The position numbers and the translations under genes are program-made. From Trypanosoma brucei gambiense DAL972 (taxonomy: Eukaryota; Euglenozoa; Kinetoplastea; Trypanosomatida; Trypanosomatidae): a DNA stretch of 64,000 nt. This document shows positions 1 through 11,600 of this stretch, piece after piece; within the stretch, counting starts at the first letter, position 1; each line of letters opens with the position of its first letter. The notes under the pieces are model-generated. The model was not told the origin of the DNA. It made no database searches and was given only the letters and a program-made list of their open reading frames with translations. Where the stretch lies: the NCBI RefSeq assembly GCF_000210295.1, contig NC_026743.1, positions 3,596,001 to 3,660,000 of the forward strand, given 5' to 3'.

Positions 1-1371
1 GAGGAGAACCCAGAGATGTAAAAAAAATAAATAATAATGTATCAATGCAACAAGTAGATAGGAAAGAGGGCGGTGATGCGAAGTAATATCAAAAGAGAGA
101 TGTAGGAAGGGAGGAGATGAGGGATTTGTGCATATATATGTGTGTGTGTAGAGTACGAAATATTGTCAACCAGAGGATGAGGTTTTAGGAAGAGGTTAGG
201 AATCACTGTTGCTGTTATTACTATTATCACCATTAATGGAATTATATGGGCGACCCGGTACGCAATGGCTACTTTTGTGCAAAGGAAAAAAAAAATGCAA
301 ATTCAATCTCGTCAGTGCAAGGGAAGGAATAAACTCCCAGTTTATTGGCTGAAATAATTGAGTTGAGTGAGCAAGAAAAAAAAAAAGAAAGACAATGTGG
401 GTGTTGAATAGGATATGACAGTACTAAAGTCGCAGTAGACAGCGGTGGATCCGACTGCTTTCGATTTTATCCGCCTCCTTCTCCCTTTATGCTTTGGGTG
501 AATCGACTCTTCAGTCTTCACACTCGGACTCAATCTTTTATTTCCTTCCTTCCCTCTCAACTCACCCCGCAGATGTGATGCAGCTTGAGTCTGCCTGTGT
601 ATTTGCATATCTCGCGAACTGTTTGTTTTTCTTTAAATTCACTAGGTGCCCTCTCACAGTTCTATCTATAACTATCACTTCAATTTTACGACTTGATCAT
701 GCAGAGTCGTTATTATTATTGTTATTATTATTGTATTTTCATTGCGTGGAGGCCACACCGAAACGTTCGTTGGAGCATGAAGTAACCGCAAAATGAGAAA
801 GAAACCAAGAAAGAAAGCGGAAAGAATGAGAGACCCGGCATTTGAAGGACTTGAACCTTCGAAATATCCTACAGGAAGAGAAAGAATTGAGATGTATATA
901 ACTTTGTTTGCCTGTGTGAATGACATCCCTTGTACATCTATATAAAAGTCTACAACTATTTTCTGAGAGCTCCTTTCATTCCTTCTCTCTCGGTTCGGCC
1001 CCATTCCATTTTTCTGCCTGTGCAACTGTCCTGTTTTTTTTTTTTTTTTTACGTGTGGGCGGAAAGAAGGAATGAAATATATATATATATAGAGAGAGAG
1101 AGAGGAGAATGATAAGAGGGGTGTCACCGTCAACAACACAATTTATCCCTTTGTGATGTACTGCCAAGGACACGCTTGTCGTACACTTCAATGATGTGTA
1201 GTAATATGAAGGTGGAGGACGAAGCAGAAGAGAAAGAAGTGAAAAGAAAGGAGTGGATTGTGTTTTGTGTCTGTATGTATGTGCCCTTCATTGCAGGCTT
1301 TTTTTTTCTTCTACGCTCATTAACTGGATGACTGGTTTGTTTGAGAAGGTCTTTCAGCAGCTGTCCCTCAT

Positions 1372-1404
<33 letters not shown>

Positions 1405-1931
1405 CAAATATTTATTTATCTATATGACTTACTTGCCCCCTTTTTTTTTTTTAAATATTCGCTGGTGGTGTTAGGGGGAATTCACTAAGAAAGGATCGCT
1501 GTCTGGTATTGGCTGCACGGGGGGCCAATAACAGGCTTGTGGCCATTAGCAAAATAACTCACCATCACGCCCTTTTGTTGTATATCTTCGGAGGACGATA
1601 GCGGGCAATCAGCCCAAGCAGAAACGTCCAACTGATTTGAAGGTGCTGTGTGAGGGGAGTTGGAAGCGGACGAATAGCAAGAACAAGTGGGTTCTTCGCC
1701 CCAGGGAGGCTGCGGTGATATTGCCAGTAACGGATTGGTGTGCGTGTGTGAGAGAGATAGAGCATTCTCCCCTTCCCCCCCTTGCACATTTTGCTACACC
1801 GTTTTTGTGTCCTCACCATCACCATAAGTACAGGGGGCTGAGTAACGACGCCGCGTAACTAGCCTGACACATCTGATTGGTCACCTATATATTTTTTTAA
1901 ACAAGGTGGGAGAGATAGACTCTCTCGGAAA
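1..1931. other. Intergenic spacer upstream of LRRC56-like gene
   Basis: No convincing coding region was seen on either strand. The DNA is AT-rich with poly-T/poly-A runs, a (TA)13 microsatellite at 1371-1396 and short purine tracts. The left part is probably the 3' UTR of a gene lying outside the window. The right end carries a likely spliced-leader acceptor for the next gene. Short open frames here have low-complexity translations and no family resemblance. Confidence 0.6.
1889..1905 (+). promoter_or_regulatory. Putative spliced-leader acceptor for LRRC56-like gene
   Basis: A short T-rich tract is followed by AG at 1904-1905, which would give a 5' UTR of about 26 nt before the ATG at 1932. 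This is inferred from the trypanosomatid pattern of pyrimidine tract plus first AG. Confidence 0.4.
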
Positions 1932-4187
1932 ATGAAGAAATCCACAGTACTTGATGCGCGGCCAACAGGTCCATTACCGAGAAGGCCACAGCAGCCGTCG
2001 CCTGTGGAAGTAAAAAACAGTTCCCAAGTAGAAAAAAACAATGCGCGGGGGAGTTGGCGGAAGCTTTCTCCCTTAGGGAGGCAACAAGAAGAGCAAGGAG
2101 GACTTATTCATAGTCAGTCGCAGTCATTAGATACGTCATTCGCTCCAAATACTAATACTACTTTAGGTTCAACAGATGTGAATCTCAATTCCGGCGTTAG
2201 GGACCGTCCCTCGCCACGGCATAGCATAATGCACCGCCGTGAAACTCGTCCCCTTCTGCCATCCAACCCCACTGATAGCGGTGTGTATGCTTCGGAGGAT
2301 TGCGGTTCCTCCTCTGCAGGCTTTCCGCGTTTCTCTTCAATGGGTAATATAGACAAATCACGCGATAACGGACAGCTTCCTGATGGACTATGTACGGGAG
2401 GTAGTGAAGTGACGCATAGTAGTGCTGTGCACGGTGAGGCAATTACAGATGAGCTTCTGCGTAGGTTAACTCGTTGCAGTGATCTTAAAGCAGTCTCATC
2501 CGCTCAGTTCCAGTTGGATTTCGGGACCCTGCGCTGTGTAGAAAGCATCAGTGCGAGGATGCCTCAGCTGAATTCGCTCAAGCTGAATAACTCAAGAATT
2601 ACTGAGCTGCGCGTTTTGGGAACGAATTACGCAAACTTGAGGCGACTCTGGATTAGCAATTGCCTTGTAAGCAGTGTGTCCGGAGTCGGTGCATGCGCCC
2701 CCGTTCTTGAAGAATTGTACGCATCGTTCAACAGCATCTCAGACATTGACGCCCTTACTGAAGTTAGCTCAACTCTTCAGGTTGTAGATCTGGAAGGAAA
2801 TGATATACGCGACACCGATATGCTAAAAAGAACTCTGCCCCAGCTGAAGAAGATGAAACACCTGGTTTTGAAGGGAAATCCCGTAGCATCATCCGAGACC
2901 ATAGTTGAACTGTCACATAGCTCGGAAGAAAAGGGCACACGACAACGCAAGGTTTCCTATTCTAAACTTATTGGGCATTTGATGCCCGATCTACAATACT
3001 TGGACGATGCAGAAATAAGCAACACTTCTTTACAGAAGTCAGCTCGCGTGCAAAAAAAACATCATTCTGCTCACGTTGATCCTCTTGAAATTTGCATTCG
3101 CGATGAGTATTTGTTTGTGCAGGAGTGCATTCGCGAGTGTGGGTTCGACGCTTTGGGTGCTTCCGGTGCTGATGAAATGCACGGTTCGTACTCCAGGTTG
3201 AATGTTTCACTTATCAGCTCCCGTTCGCACCAACTTAAGCACAATAAGCCTTCCTACGACAGAAATAGGCCGTCGGTCGCGGTCAGGTCCCTGCGTAAGA
3301 ATAGTCAGTCCACCGCTAGCAGCGGGGATTCTACTAATCAAGGCTGTGATGGTGGCAAACCGCGGCCATCTTGTCAGCGGTGGGGGCCAACACAACGCAC
3401 ATCACGTCTATTCACTGGTCGTGTGACCTCTGTTGGTGCCCCCAAAGCGCGTTGCAGGCAACTGCCGCCTCTGAAAGAAACCCCGGCATCTCCCAGCACG
3501 GAAGGACTCGGCAACGAACCGGGGAACGATGGCCAAAGACAACAGGAGTCGGGTGCAATGATGCAACTTGCCCTGAAACCCGTGCCACCTGACGCAAATA
3601 GTACAAGAGGAGAAAGGAAGCAGCAAAATACAACCTCTCCCATTTGTGGCCTGACGGCAGCTAAGGGAAATGTTTACGCGTTTGACGTTTGCGATGACGA
3701 TGACGATGAATTGGAGAAGTCGAAAGAAAGCCTGATGCATCGAGTACGTCTAGGTAATAGTGCGACATCTCAACAAGCGACATTCATGGGGAGTGGTACC
3801 GCCAAGTCCACCAATTCTGAGTTGGCTGACAGTGGATTGTCCTTTCTCTTGCATCGCTTGTCTACCTGCACTCATCCATCAGGGGCTGATCCCCCTGACC
3901 AGCGTAATGAGCAACAGCAAGAGCAACCAACCACTGCGGGAGCAACCAGTCGCTGCTTAGATGATCTGGAAACACCGGGCGATGGACCGTTAGAAAGCTT
4001 AAATGGTACACCCGAGAAAGATTGGGAGTGGCGGCGGGAGCTTATGCAATCTGTAGTTGATATTCGAAAGATGACTTCGGAGGCTGCTCTGAAGGAGAGG
4101 GTTCAGGGATCTAAAGAGGTTGATGGTGGTGGTTTAGAGAAAGTTGAGTCGGAGGACGAAGAGGATGTTAGTCCTGTTGTATTTTAG
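1932..4187 (+). CDS. LRRC56: Leucine-rich-repeat protein, LRRC56-like (ciliary/IFT-associated)
   Basis: A 751-residue protein. Residues about 1-185 are polar and low-complexity. Residues about 200-320 form a compact run of leucine-rich repeats of the ISxLxxLxxLxxLxLxxNxI type, including segments such as LNSLKLNNSRI, LRRLWISNC, LEELYASFNSI and LQVVDLEGNDI, closed by an LRR-cap-like LVLKGNP segment and a YLDD motif. The remaining 400 residues are charged and disordered, with an acidic DDDDDELE patch. This architecture fits LRRC56 (ODA8 in Chlamydomonas), which works with intraflagellar transport in outer-dynein-arm assembly; from memory a T. brucei LRRC56 orthologue has been studied at the distal flagellum. 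The first ATG lies 26 nt after a plausible splice acceptor, supporting this start. Another axonemal LRR protein cannot be excluded without a search. Confidence 0.7.
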   Translation: MKKSTVLDARPTGPLPRRPQQPSPVEVKNSSQVEKNNARGSWRKLSPLGRQQEEQGGLIHSQSQSLDTSFAPNTNTTLGSTDVNLNSGVRDRPSPRHSIMHRRETRPLLPSNPTDSGVYASEDCGSSSAGFPRFSSMGNIDKSRDNGQLPDGLCTGGSEVTHSSAVHGEAITDELLRRLTRCSDLKAVSSAQFQLDFGTLRCVESISARMPQLNSLKLNNSRITELRVLGTNYANLRRLWISNCLVSSVSGVGACAPVLEELYASFNSISDIDALTEVSSTLQVVDLEGNDIRDTDMLKRTLPQLKKMKHLVLKGNPVASSETIVELSHSSEEKGTRQRKVSYSKLIGHLMPDLQYLDDAEISNTSLQKSARVQKKHHSAHVDPLEICIRDEYLFVQECIRECGFDALGASGADEMHGSYSRLNVSLISSRSHQLKHNKPSYDRNRPSVAVRSLRKNSQSTASSGDSTNQGCDGGKPRPSCQRWGPTQRTSRLFTGRVTSVGAPKARCRQLPPLKETPASPSTEGLGNEPGNDGQRQQESGAMMQLALKPVPPDANSTRGERKQQNTTSPICGLTAAKGNVYAFDVCDDDDDELEKSKESLMHRVRLGNSATSQQATFMGSGTAKSTNSELADSGLSFLLHRLSTCTHPSGADPPDQRNEQQQEQPTTAGATSRCLDDLETPGDGPLESLNGTPEKDWEWRRELMQSVVDIRKMTSEAALKERVQGSKEVDGGGLEKVESEDEEDVSPVVF

Positions 4188-6122
4188 GCTAACTAGTTTG
4201 TAGATATTATCCAACAAGGTAACGCTAGTCGAGTTGGTAACATATATTCTTTCATAAAATATTATTACCTCTTTTTGTGCATGTTGTTGTTTGCGTTTGT
4301 TTTCACTAGTGTTTTGGATGATGTGTAGGCTTTCAATACAGGGAGAGGAGGGGCTAAAAGCACATGAAGTAGGTAATTGAATGAGAGAAGGGTGGGGGTT
4401 GCCCAGAGTAAAAGACCATGAGACGCACTGAACGTCCACCATTCCGCTTCCTTTTGCTCTTCTCAACGCCTCCCTCTACCTCTTCTTAACCTTCCATGTG
4501 ATTTGTTGGCATTGTTATTTTGATTAGTTTGGTTCGTTGCTGAACCAGTGCTGTGTGAGCGCCGCGTCCCGTTGTTTTTCTTCATTCGGCTGTATAGACA
4601 GATGGGCAAAGGAAACTGGCATGTGTGAACATATATATATATATATATATACGAATACTTATTTATATTCCGGGGAAAGGAATGTAAAAATTCAGGGAAA
4701 GGGATGAACAATTAGGGGTAAAGAGAGCAGCGGTGTAGAAAGTATCAATACTGAAGGAACCAGTAAGAAGGAGTACAGAGGAAAGAGAAGAAGAGACGGG
4801 AAACAACCATGAAGGGGGTTTACTGTGAGCGAAACTAACCGAGATTATTTGTTCTGTCGTCAGGCTCGTGTTTCTACCCCACAATTAGTGTTTATCCGTC
4901 GTGCTTTCCTGTCTGATATACTAAGTTTCGCCCTACTTTTGGCGACGAAAGCGGCGCTGCAGCGGGCCATTTTGCTTTTGCTTGTTTCTGCGCGTAGCTG
5001 AACCTTGAGAAAATGTTGTCAGCAGCACGCCTAGTGGCTCGTATGGCTCCGCTTTCCCCACTGTTCTTCTTCACTTTCGTGGCTTTCTTAAATTTCCTAC
5101 GATGTGTTTTCCTTTTGTTTGTATTCTAGAAACAACATCTCCGCTCGTTTGGTTTTATGAACAAGTGCCACTACGTTGCCCACTGGGCGTGGTGACGGTT
5201 AAATTCAAATTGCCTGTTTATATCGCTACGGACATGTACACCCTCTTGCACCCGCACATACACATACGCAAACGAGCATACGCATGCAACCGCCGGCATA
5301 TGTGATATGATGCTTTTCGTTTACTCAATCCTCTCCGCTGTGAAGCTCACGCAAACGCAAAAAAAAGAACGATCATACGTGAATGTGCATCTCTTTTTTT
5401 AAAAAAATTTCCTCTGTGTCGGTAAGAGGTTAACAGCGGAATGTTAGGAGGTGCGTGCCGGTTTAAATGTCCTTTTTTTTTGTTCTTTGACGATATTTAT
5501 CTTTGTTCATCTTTTTTTTTTTTTGATCTTATCCTCTTCTTTTTTCGCCTTGTCCCTGTTTTCTTTTTCTCTTTCCTGTTCGTAAGGCGGAGTCGCATTG
5601 CGGAACCAAGTTGATTCTTTTCCACCTGTGACGTATTCGTCTCTACACGGTCGTGGTCTTGAGTCTGTGTTTTTCCCCCCTCCCCCCCTCAACATTTGCC
5701 TTTTCCTCCCTTCCCCTCCACCCTCCTGTAAACCCCGCATCATATCTTCCTTTTACAGTTTTTTTTTTTTTCACAAAGGTGTGTTCGTGTGCTGGATGAG
5801 AAATGCACTGAGGTAAATTGGCCTCTTGGGCAACGTACTGTTACTTCTTACTCGGAAAAAGGGGTCGCTTCCTGATTTTTTTTAAAAAATTGTTTATATC
5901 TCTTTCTCTTCTCTTTCCTTCATCTTTTCCTTCTCGGCATCTGCACATAATTGCTGTAGTGTTTTGTTTGCGCCCCCCCCCTACCTCGTTAGTGTTTTGG
6001 TTTGCGCAACTTAAAGAAGGGGGCGGCGGATGCAAAAACGGAAAGGGAAGGTTTGTTTGCTTGGGGAAAGAGGTGTTGCGCCTGGAAGTTAGCACGGAAC
6101 TGGAAGGGGAAAGGTAGAAAGC

Positions 6123-6154
<32 letters not shown>

Positions 6155-6485
6155 GATAATAGTAATAATACCAGTAACGGTGTTTAGCACGTTGCCAACA
6201 CCATCGCGGAGGGAGCGTAGATCACTGAGCATGGTGTGAAGATTTTTTTTTCCTGGGAAAAAGAACAAAAAAAACTGAAAAGCGAGTACCGTAAAGGGAT
6301 TCCACTCAGGTGATCACGGTAGTAAAAATACATGGTGTATGTGTGTGTGTATGTGTGTGTGTACGTGTGTGTGTGTATGTGCTTCCGTGTGTGTAACCGC
6401 CGAAGAGACAGACCTACCTGATGATACATTCCATTCCTTTTCGCTTCCCCTGTAGTAGATACTAAGACTTTTTTCCCCTTGACTG
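4188..6485. other. Intergenic spacer, 2.3 kb
   Basis: No gene was recognised. The spacer contains (TA)n near 4630-4651, a T7A7 palindrome at 5394-5407, a T8A6 palindrome at 5876-5889, long pyrimidine tracts at 5470-5770, a (CAA)n tract at about 6123-6153 and an interrupted (TG)n tract at about 6335-6395. It presumably comprises the LRRC56 3' UTR, the polyadenylation region and the 5' flank of METAP1. Confidence 0.6.
6431..6455 (+). promoter_or_regulatory. Putative spliced-leader acceptor for METAP1
   Basis: A pyrimidine-rich tract ends in TGTAG with the AG at 6454-6455, about 30 nt before the METAP1 ATG. The second pyrimidine run at 6470-6480 has no AG between it and the ATG, so the upstream AG is the better candidate. 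Confidence 0.5.
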
Positions 6486-7673
6486 ATGTCGTGCGAAGGT
6501 TGCGGAAAGTTGGAGCCTGCAATGCAGTGCCCAACATGCAAGAAACTTGGTCTTCCTCCAAGCTACTTTTGCACGCAGGAATGCTTCAAGGAGAACTGGA
6601 GCAACCATAAACTCAAACACAGCAACACTTCCGTTGCTAATGTTCCTACCATGACAGATTGGGCCATGAAAACGTTTGACTTCACCGGACCATTGCGGCC
6701 GGGTAAGATAACGCCACGCCGCGCTGTTCCGTCACATATTCCGCGACCAGACTATGCTGACCGTGCAGGGGGCGTGTCTGCCTCAGAGGAAAAAGACCGA
6801 GGAAGTAAGGTGAAGGTATATAATATTCAGTTCCTTCACGATGACAGCAAAAAGACTGCGGAAATTCAGCGAATCAAGACTGTTTGTCAGCTCTCGCGGG
6901 AGGTGCTTGACATTGCGACGGCAGCGGCCAAACCTGGCATCACCACCGATGAGTTGGACCGCATAGTGCATGAAGCCACTGTCGAGCGTAACATGTACCC
7001 GTCTCCGCTAAATTACTACGGATTCCCAAAATCTGTGTGTACATCTGTGAATGAAGTTATTTGCCATGGTATCCCTGACTCTCGTGAACTCGAGGAGGGA
7101 GACATCTTAAATATTGATGTTTCAAGCTACCTCAATGGATTCCACGGTGACCTGAACGAGACGGTATTCATTGGTCGACCGGATGATGATAGCGTCCGGC
7201 TTGTGCACGCTGCTTACGAGTGTCTCTGCGCTGGCATTGGTGTAGTGAAACCTGAAGCCCTTTACAAGCAGGTAGGTGATGCCATTGAGACCTGTGCTTC
7301 ACAATATCAATGCTCAGTGGTTCGCACCTACACAGGTCATGGTGTTGGCCACCTCTTCCATACATCACCTACGGTGTGTCACTACGCCAACAACAAGAGT
7401 CTTGGCATGATGCGGCCAGGGCATGTCTTCACGATCGAGCCGATGATCAACTTAGGAACATGGCAGGATGTAACATGGCCTGATAAATGGACAAGTACCA
7501 CTAAAGACGGGCGCCGAAGCGCACAATTTGAACACACGATGGTCGTTACGAATGGTGGTGTGGAGATATTCACAGATTGGGTGGACGGTGTCCCTACGTA
7601 TCAGAAGCAGCTGAAGGAATGGGGAATTATGTTGCCGCAGCGTAAAGAAGTGGGATCGGCTACCGCTGTTTGA
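6486..7673 (+). CDS. METAP1: Methionine aminopeptidase type 1 with N-terminal zinc finger
   Basis: A 395-residue cytosolic enzyme that removes the initiator methionine from nascent proteins. Residues about 3-45 form the C6H2 (MYND-like) zinc finger typical of eukaryotic MetAP1, with CEGCG, CPTC, CTQEC and H-x3-H-type ligands; it is linked to ribosome association. The pita-bread M24 peptidase domain fills the rest. All expected active-site residues are present: H194 (VICHGIP), D211 (NIDV), D222 (HGDLNETV), H285 (GHGVGHLFH; catalytic-type H292), E318 (TIEPM) and E349 (QFEHT). The spacings between the six metal-centre residues (17, 11, 63, 33, 31) equal those I recall for human MetAP1 (212, 229, 240, 303, 336, 367). 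It should be an active enzyme. Length is normal for the family. Confidence 0.96.
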   Translation: MSCEGCGKLEPAMQCPTCKKLGLPPSYFCTQECFKENWSNHKLKHSNTSVANVPTMTDWAMKTFDFTGPLRPGKITPRRAVPSHIPRPDYADRAGGVSASEEKDRGSKVKVYNIQFLHDDSKKTAEIQRIKTVCQLSREVLDIATAAAKPGITTDELDRIVHEATVERNMYPSPLNYYGFPKSVCTSVNEVICHGIPDSRELEEGDILNIDVSSYLNGFHGDLNETVFIGRPDDDSVRLVHAAYECLCAGIGVVKPEALYKQVGDAIETCASQYQCSVVRTYTGHGVGHLFHTSPTVCHYANNKSLGMMRPGHVFTIEPMINLGTWQDVTWPDKWTSTTKDGRRSAQFEHTMVVTNGGVEIFTDWVDGVPTYQKQLKEWGIMLPQRKEVGSATAV

Positions 7674-8695
7674 GGGATGTGAATACTGTCCAAATTGTGG
7701 GAAGAGTGTCAGGGGCCTTTCGACGCGGATGCCTTTCTTTCCTACCATATATTTAAGCAGCCTGTGATGTGTGGTTAAGTTTGTTTGGCGTTTAATATCT
7801 TTAAAAGTTGATGGAATGATCTGAAGAAAGCGGGGGCGATACTGAGGATGCTTGAGGCACGACAGGAAGGATGGGAGGTTTAGTGCGGGTGCTTTGCACG
7901 AATGTAGGCGATGGTGGCCAAAGGTTACAGTCGTACTGTGTTGTGTTGTTGCAGAGGTCGGTCGTAGCGTGTGTGCGCTTTGGGGTGGCGGAGGAAGGAG
8001 GGAAACGAAGGATGTCATTGTTTCTTAACATGCAGCTTCGGGTTGCAGGGAAACGATGGAAGTTTCGCACTGATGCGGTGTAGGAAGGAAGGGGTGACGT
8101 AACTAACTCTGTTCTTGTGGCAAGATGCCAAAGCAGCCACGTTTAAGTGGCTTTCATTTAACTATTGGGGTTAGACACGTAAAAGGATGCTTACACACGC
8201 ATCTTTCCCCATGTGTACTTGCTTGGCTTTCTCTTCGCATGCTCCCCGCTGCTTCATCAACCAGACTAATTATTCAAGAGCTATCTGTTTTCTCTGTACT
8301 CTCTCGGCGTACGAACAAACACATACACAAATAAATAAACCCATATCGTAACGTTAGAGAGTAACTTACTCCGCGTACATACATAGGTTAATAACTAGTC
8401 TCTTTCGGGACAGAAGCAACGGCACGTAGCCACAGAGGTGTCTCTAGGGGAGATATACCTGTTTTATTTTTTGGTGAAATTGGAGTATTATCCAGCTCTT
8501 CTTCCAATTTCTCTGTTGGGAGAACCTCTGCCCCACTTCGTCCGCACAAAGTACATTGTGCCGAGGCTTTTTGACACTTTCTATTTTAAGATACAGGCGG
8601 CGCAGAGTAGAGAAGCACACCCAAATCACACAGGCATCCAATTGGGAAGGGGGGAAATAGAGTGGACGCGCCAACTAATAATCCGCTAACGAGCA
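7674..8695. other. Intergenic spacer, 1.0 kb
   Basis: No gene was recognised. Open frames on both strands between 7.8 and 8.7 kb are short and lack family features. A T-rich tract ending in TTTTAAG at 8581-8590 is a reasonable spliced-leader acceptor for the next gene (5' UTR about 105 nt). Confidence 0.6.
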
Positions 8696-11600
8696 ATGCA
8701 GCGGGAAGTGATACGTTGGCTGCAGTCATTAGACCTCACACAACAGGTGCGATACCCTCAGCAAGATCTCTCAAATGGATTTGTGTTCGCCGAGATTGCC
8801 AGCCGCTATGACCGTCAAGTGGGCATGCACTGCTACGTTCCCGGCTGCTCCGCCGAATCCAAGCGGTCGAATTGGAAAGTGCTGCTTGCAGATATGAAGC
8901 GGATAGGTTTTTCCGCCATAACGAAAGAAACTGCAGAGTCTATAGCACAAGGTAAGCCAGGTGCAGCCATTACACTGCTGAACCAACTGTACGAATTCTT
9001 CAGCGGCCGGCCAGCCCCGACGAGTTCGGATGACTTCAGCAAAAAGGCCAAAGCCCTGCGACGCGCGTTGGAAGGGCCTTCGACCTCTTCTGAGGGAGCC
9101 AGTGCTGCTTATTCAAAGGAAGAGAATCATTCGCTCCCACTACTGGCTAGTGAAACACGTATTGACGAAAGATTGCGGCAACCGGGCTTCGCTCAGCCGA
9201 CGGCGGCGGCTCTTCTGCGTGTCGTCAACAGTGGCGCAAGGTCGGTTTGCCTCGCTGGCGCTGTCCCTCCAGACGAGGTGAAAACGAGGAGACGCAACGA
9301 GGATCTGCTTCTGGAGCACGAGATGTTATACAAGGCATGCAAGAGGACGGAACCAGATCGGTTCGAGCCGAAGAAACGGCCACACACTGACACCGTGGTG
9401 CGCCCAAAGAAACAGGTCGATTCCTTAAAAACAAAGCAGGGTGTTGTTCCCTTGAACATAGGTGGTTCAACGGTTCACTTGGAGTTGCCAAACGATCAGG
9501 TGGCCGATCTTTTGCGCCTTCGTCCGACCGCCGATGGGTTTCATGCGGTTGCGGGGGAACAGTACACGGGCAACACTACGGATATGCAGGTGTTCAACAT
9601 CTTTAGGGCCAGCGGGACGAACCTTCGCCTCTGTTTGTCAAAGTTGCTAGGAATAGTGTTGTGCACCGGAAAACTTTCCATTGAGCCACTACGGTTGAAT
9701 GACGATGTGGGTGCTGGTGATGTTTTTAGCGCCTTTGTTGGTCAATGTAATAGTTTACCATTACCAACTGCCGGAAAATGCTGGGAAGCCGTGTCCGACG
9801 CTAGTGAGTACATCGCACAGGTGTTGCTTGACAAACCAACAGAGTATTTTTACCTCCTTCGAGTGATGGACTTTCTTTTTTCATCCGAATCAATGGGAAT
9901 TCGCATGCTGCACGTACCTGGCGCTTCCACTGCTGAGCACCTGGGCGCTGCAGAAGAATTAACTTCCACGAGTAACTGCACACGCTCCGAGGTTTCTCGT
10001 TCGACGAGCAAGAAATACTCGAGTTATGTCACTGTGCTGGAGGACCCCTGTTTCACCAAGCATTCACAACAGCAGAGCGCACGAGCGTTCAATCTTGCTG
10101 CAGCACATGGGTTCCTCTACAACATTGGCCTGGCTGTGAATAACCTCTCACCTTCGTTGGCGTTGTCGTTAATAGCTGACTACTATCTTCCCGCGGTTTC
10201 ACCGTCTCTCCCAACAGCAAGCTCGATGGCATTGGAGGGAGTCTGTCGGCTGGTGGTCGCGCACTTGTGTGGCGACAGTAGTTCTCTCAATGCTGGTGAT
10301 GACGATGCCCCGTTGTCGCCCCATAAAGACGGCGGGGGCGAAGGAAGGAAGGAAGAGTCTTGTGTATCAGAGGAAGACGAGGAGGAAAGGGGAGACAAAC
10401 GACCCTTTAGTGACTCAAGATGGGAGCCCTCCAAGCAGCTGGCTGCGTTCCTTACAGGCCCCCTAAAAGAAGCCTTTTTACCAGGTGGCGTACGCGATGT
10501 GACGAATTCAGCCCAGCGGCGTACGCAGTATGGTTTATTTCTATATCATACCCTTCGTCACGTGCGAAGCACCTTTGGAGGAGTCGATCTGTGCAGGAAC
10601 GAGAGCAGCGTATCTGTCAGTGCATCATCAGCGCATAGGTCGCGTTTCCATTCCCTTACTGGGTTGGGCGCCGCTGGAGTGTGTGCTTCACTTGCCTCCT
10701 CCTCGGCAAAAGAGAGGGCCGTTGGTGTGGCAACATTGCTGGAGCTGATCTTGTGGGACAGGTGGGATGCAGCTATTAAACCGCTCCTTAAAATAATCAG
10801 TGACACACGGCAGGATGGATCATTTTCGAAATTTGTTCGTCCTTCCGCAGAAACTTGGGAACTTCGTGTGCTTCTTCTGGAACTGTTTTCCGTCGCGTTT
10901 CACCGGGTTCTGCTCACATTAGCGGATGGGACCGCCGTTGAAGGAATCCAGAACAATGTCGAGGAAGGAGACGATGTATCTAGTACCCTGCCCATTGTCA
11001 AGCAAGTTGATTTGCATAGTCTAGAAGAGGCCACGGTAAACTGTATGAAGTCTTTTTCTGCTGCACCGCTGATGCAGCGTGAGTTGGTACTTCAAATAAT
11101 TGGGAGGAGGCTTCTTCCTGAGAAACAGCGAAACGTTGCTGCTGCGTGGATCGACTGCTTGTTCGGCCTACCTGCAGATCAGCTGGAATTTCTACTCGGT
11201 GCTGACCCTGCACTGCACCTCCGAAGTTGGGGAAACAACCAAGAGATGCAGCCAACCCCACGTGGAACAGTTTCGTCTCAGGTGCAAGGCAGCTTTTCTT
11301 CAGCAGTGCGGCCCGTTGCATGCCAAGAAAATCGTCAACTCAGCCTGTCCGGTTACGCAGCAGGATTATCTAGTGACTTCAACACGTCGGAGAATCCTGG
11401 AACCGATGTGCGTGTGCTTCTCGGTCGCATCGAAAGCGCATACGTTGTAACTCCCCTGAATCATACATGGAATGTGTTCACTGTTGTACAAACGGTAATT
11501 ATCTTTAAGAGTAGAATCACCACGCTGCAACTTTTTTCGGTCATTCACGCGGCACTCGTCAGTCCACAGGGTTATGATAGGGAATTGCAGAGTTTGCTGA

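Noticed and set aside
7452..8018. 188-codon minus-strand open frame over the METAP1 3' end
   Set aside because: Antisense to a certain gene and to spacer, with no recognisable domain.
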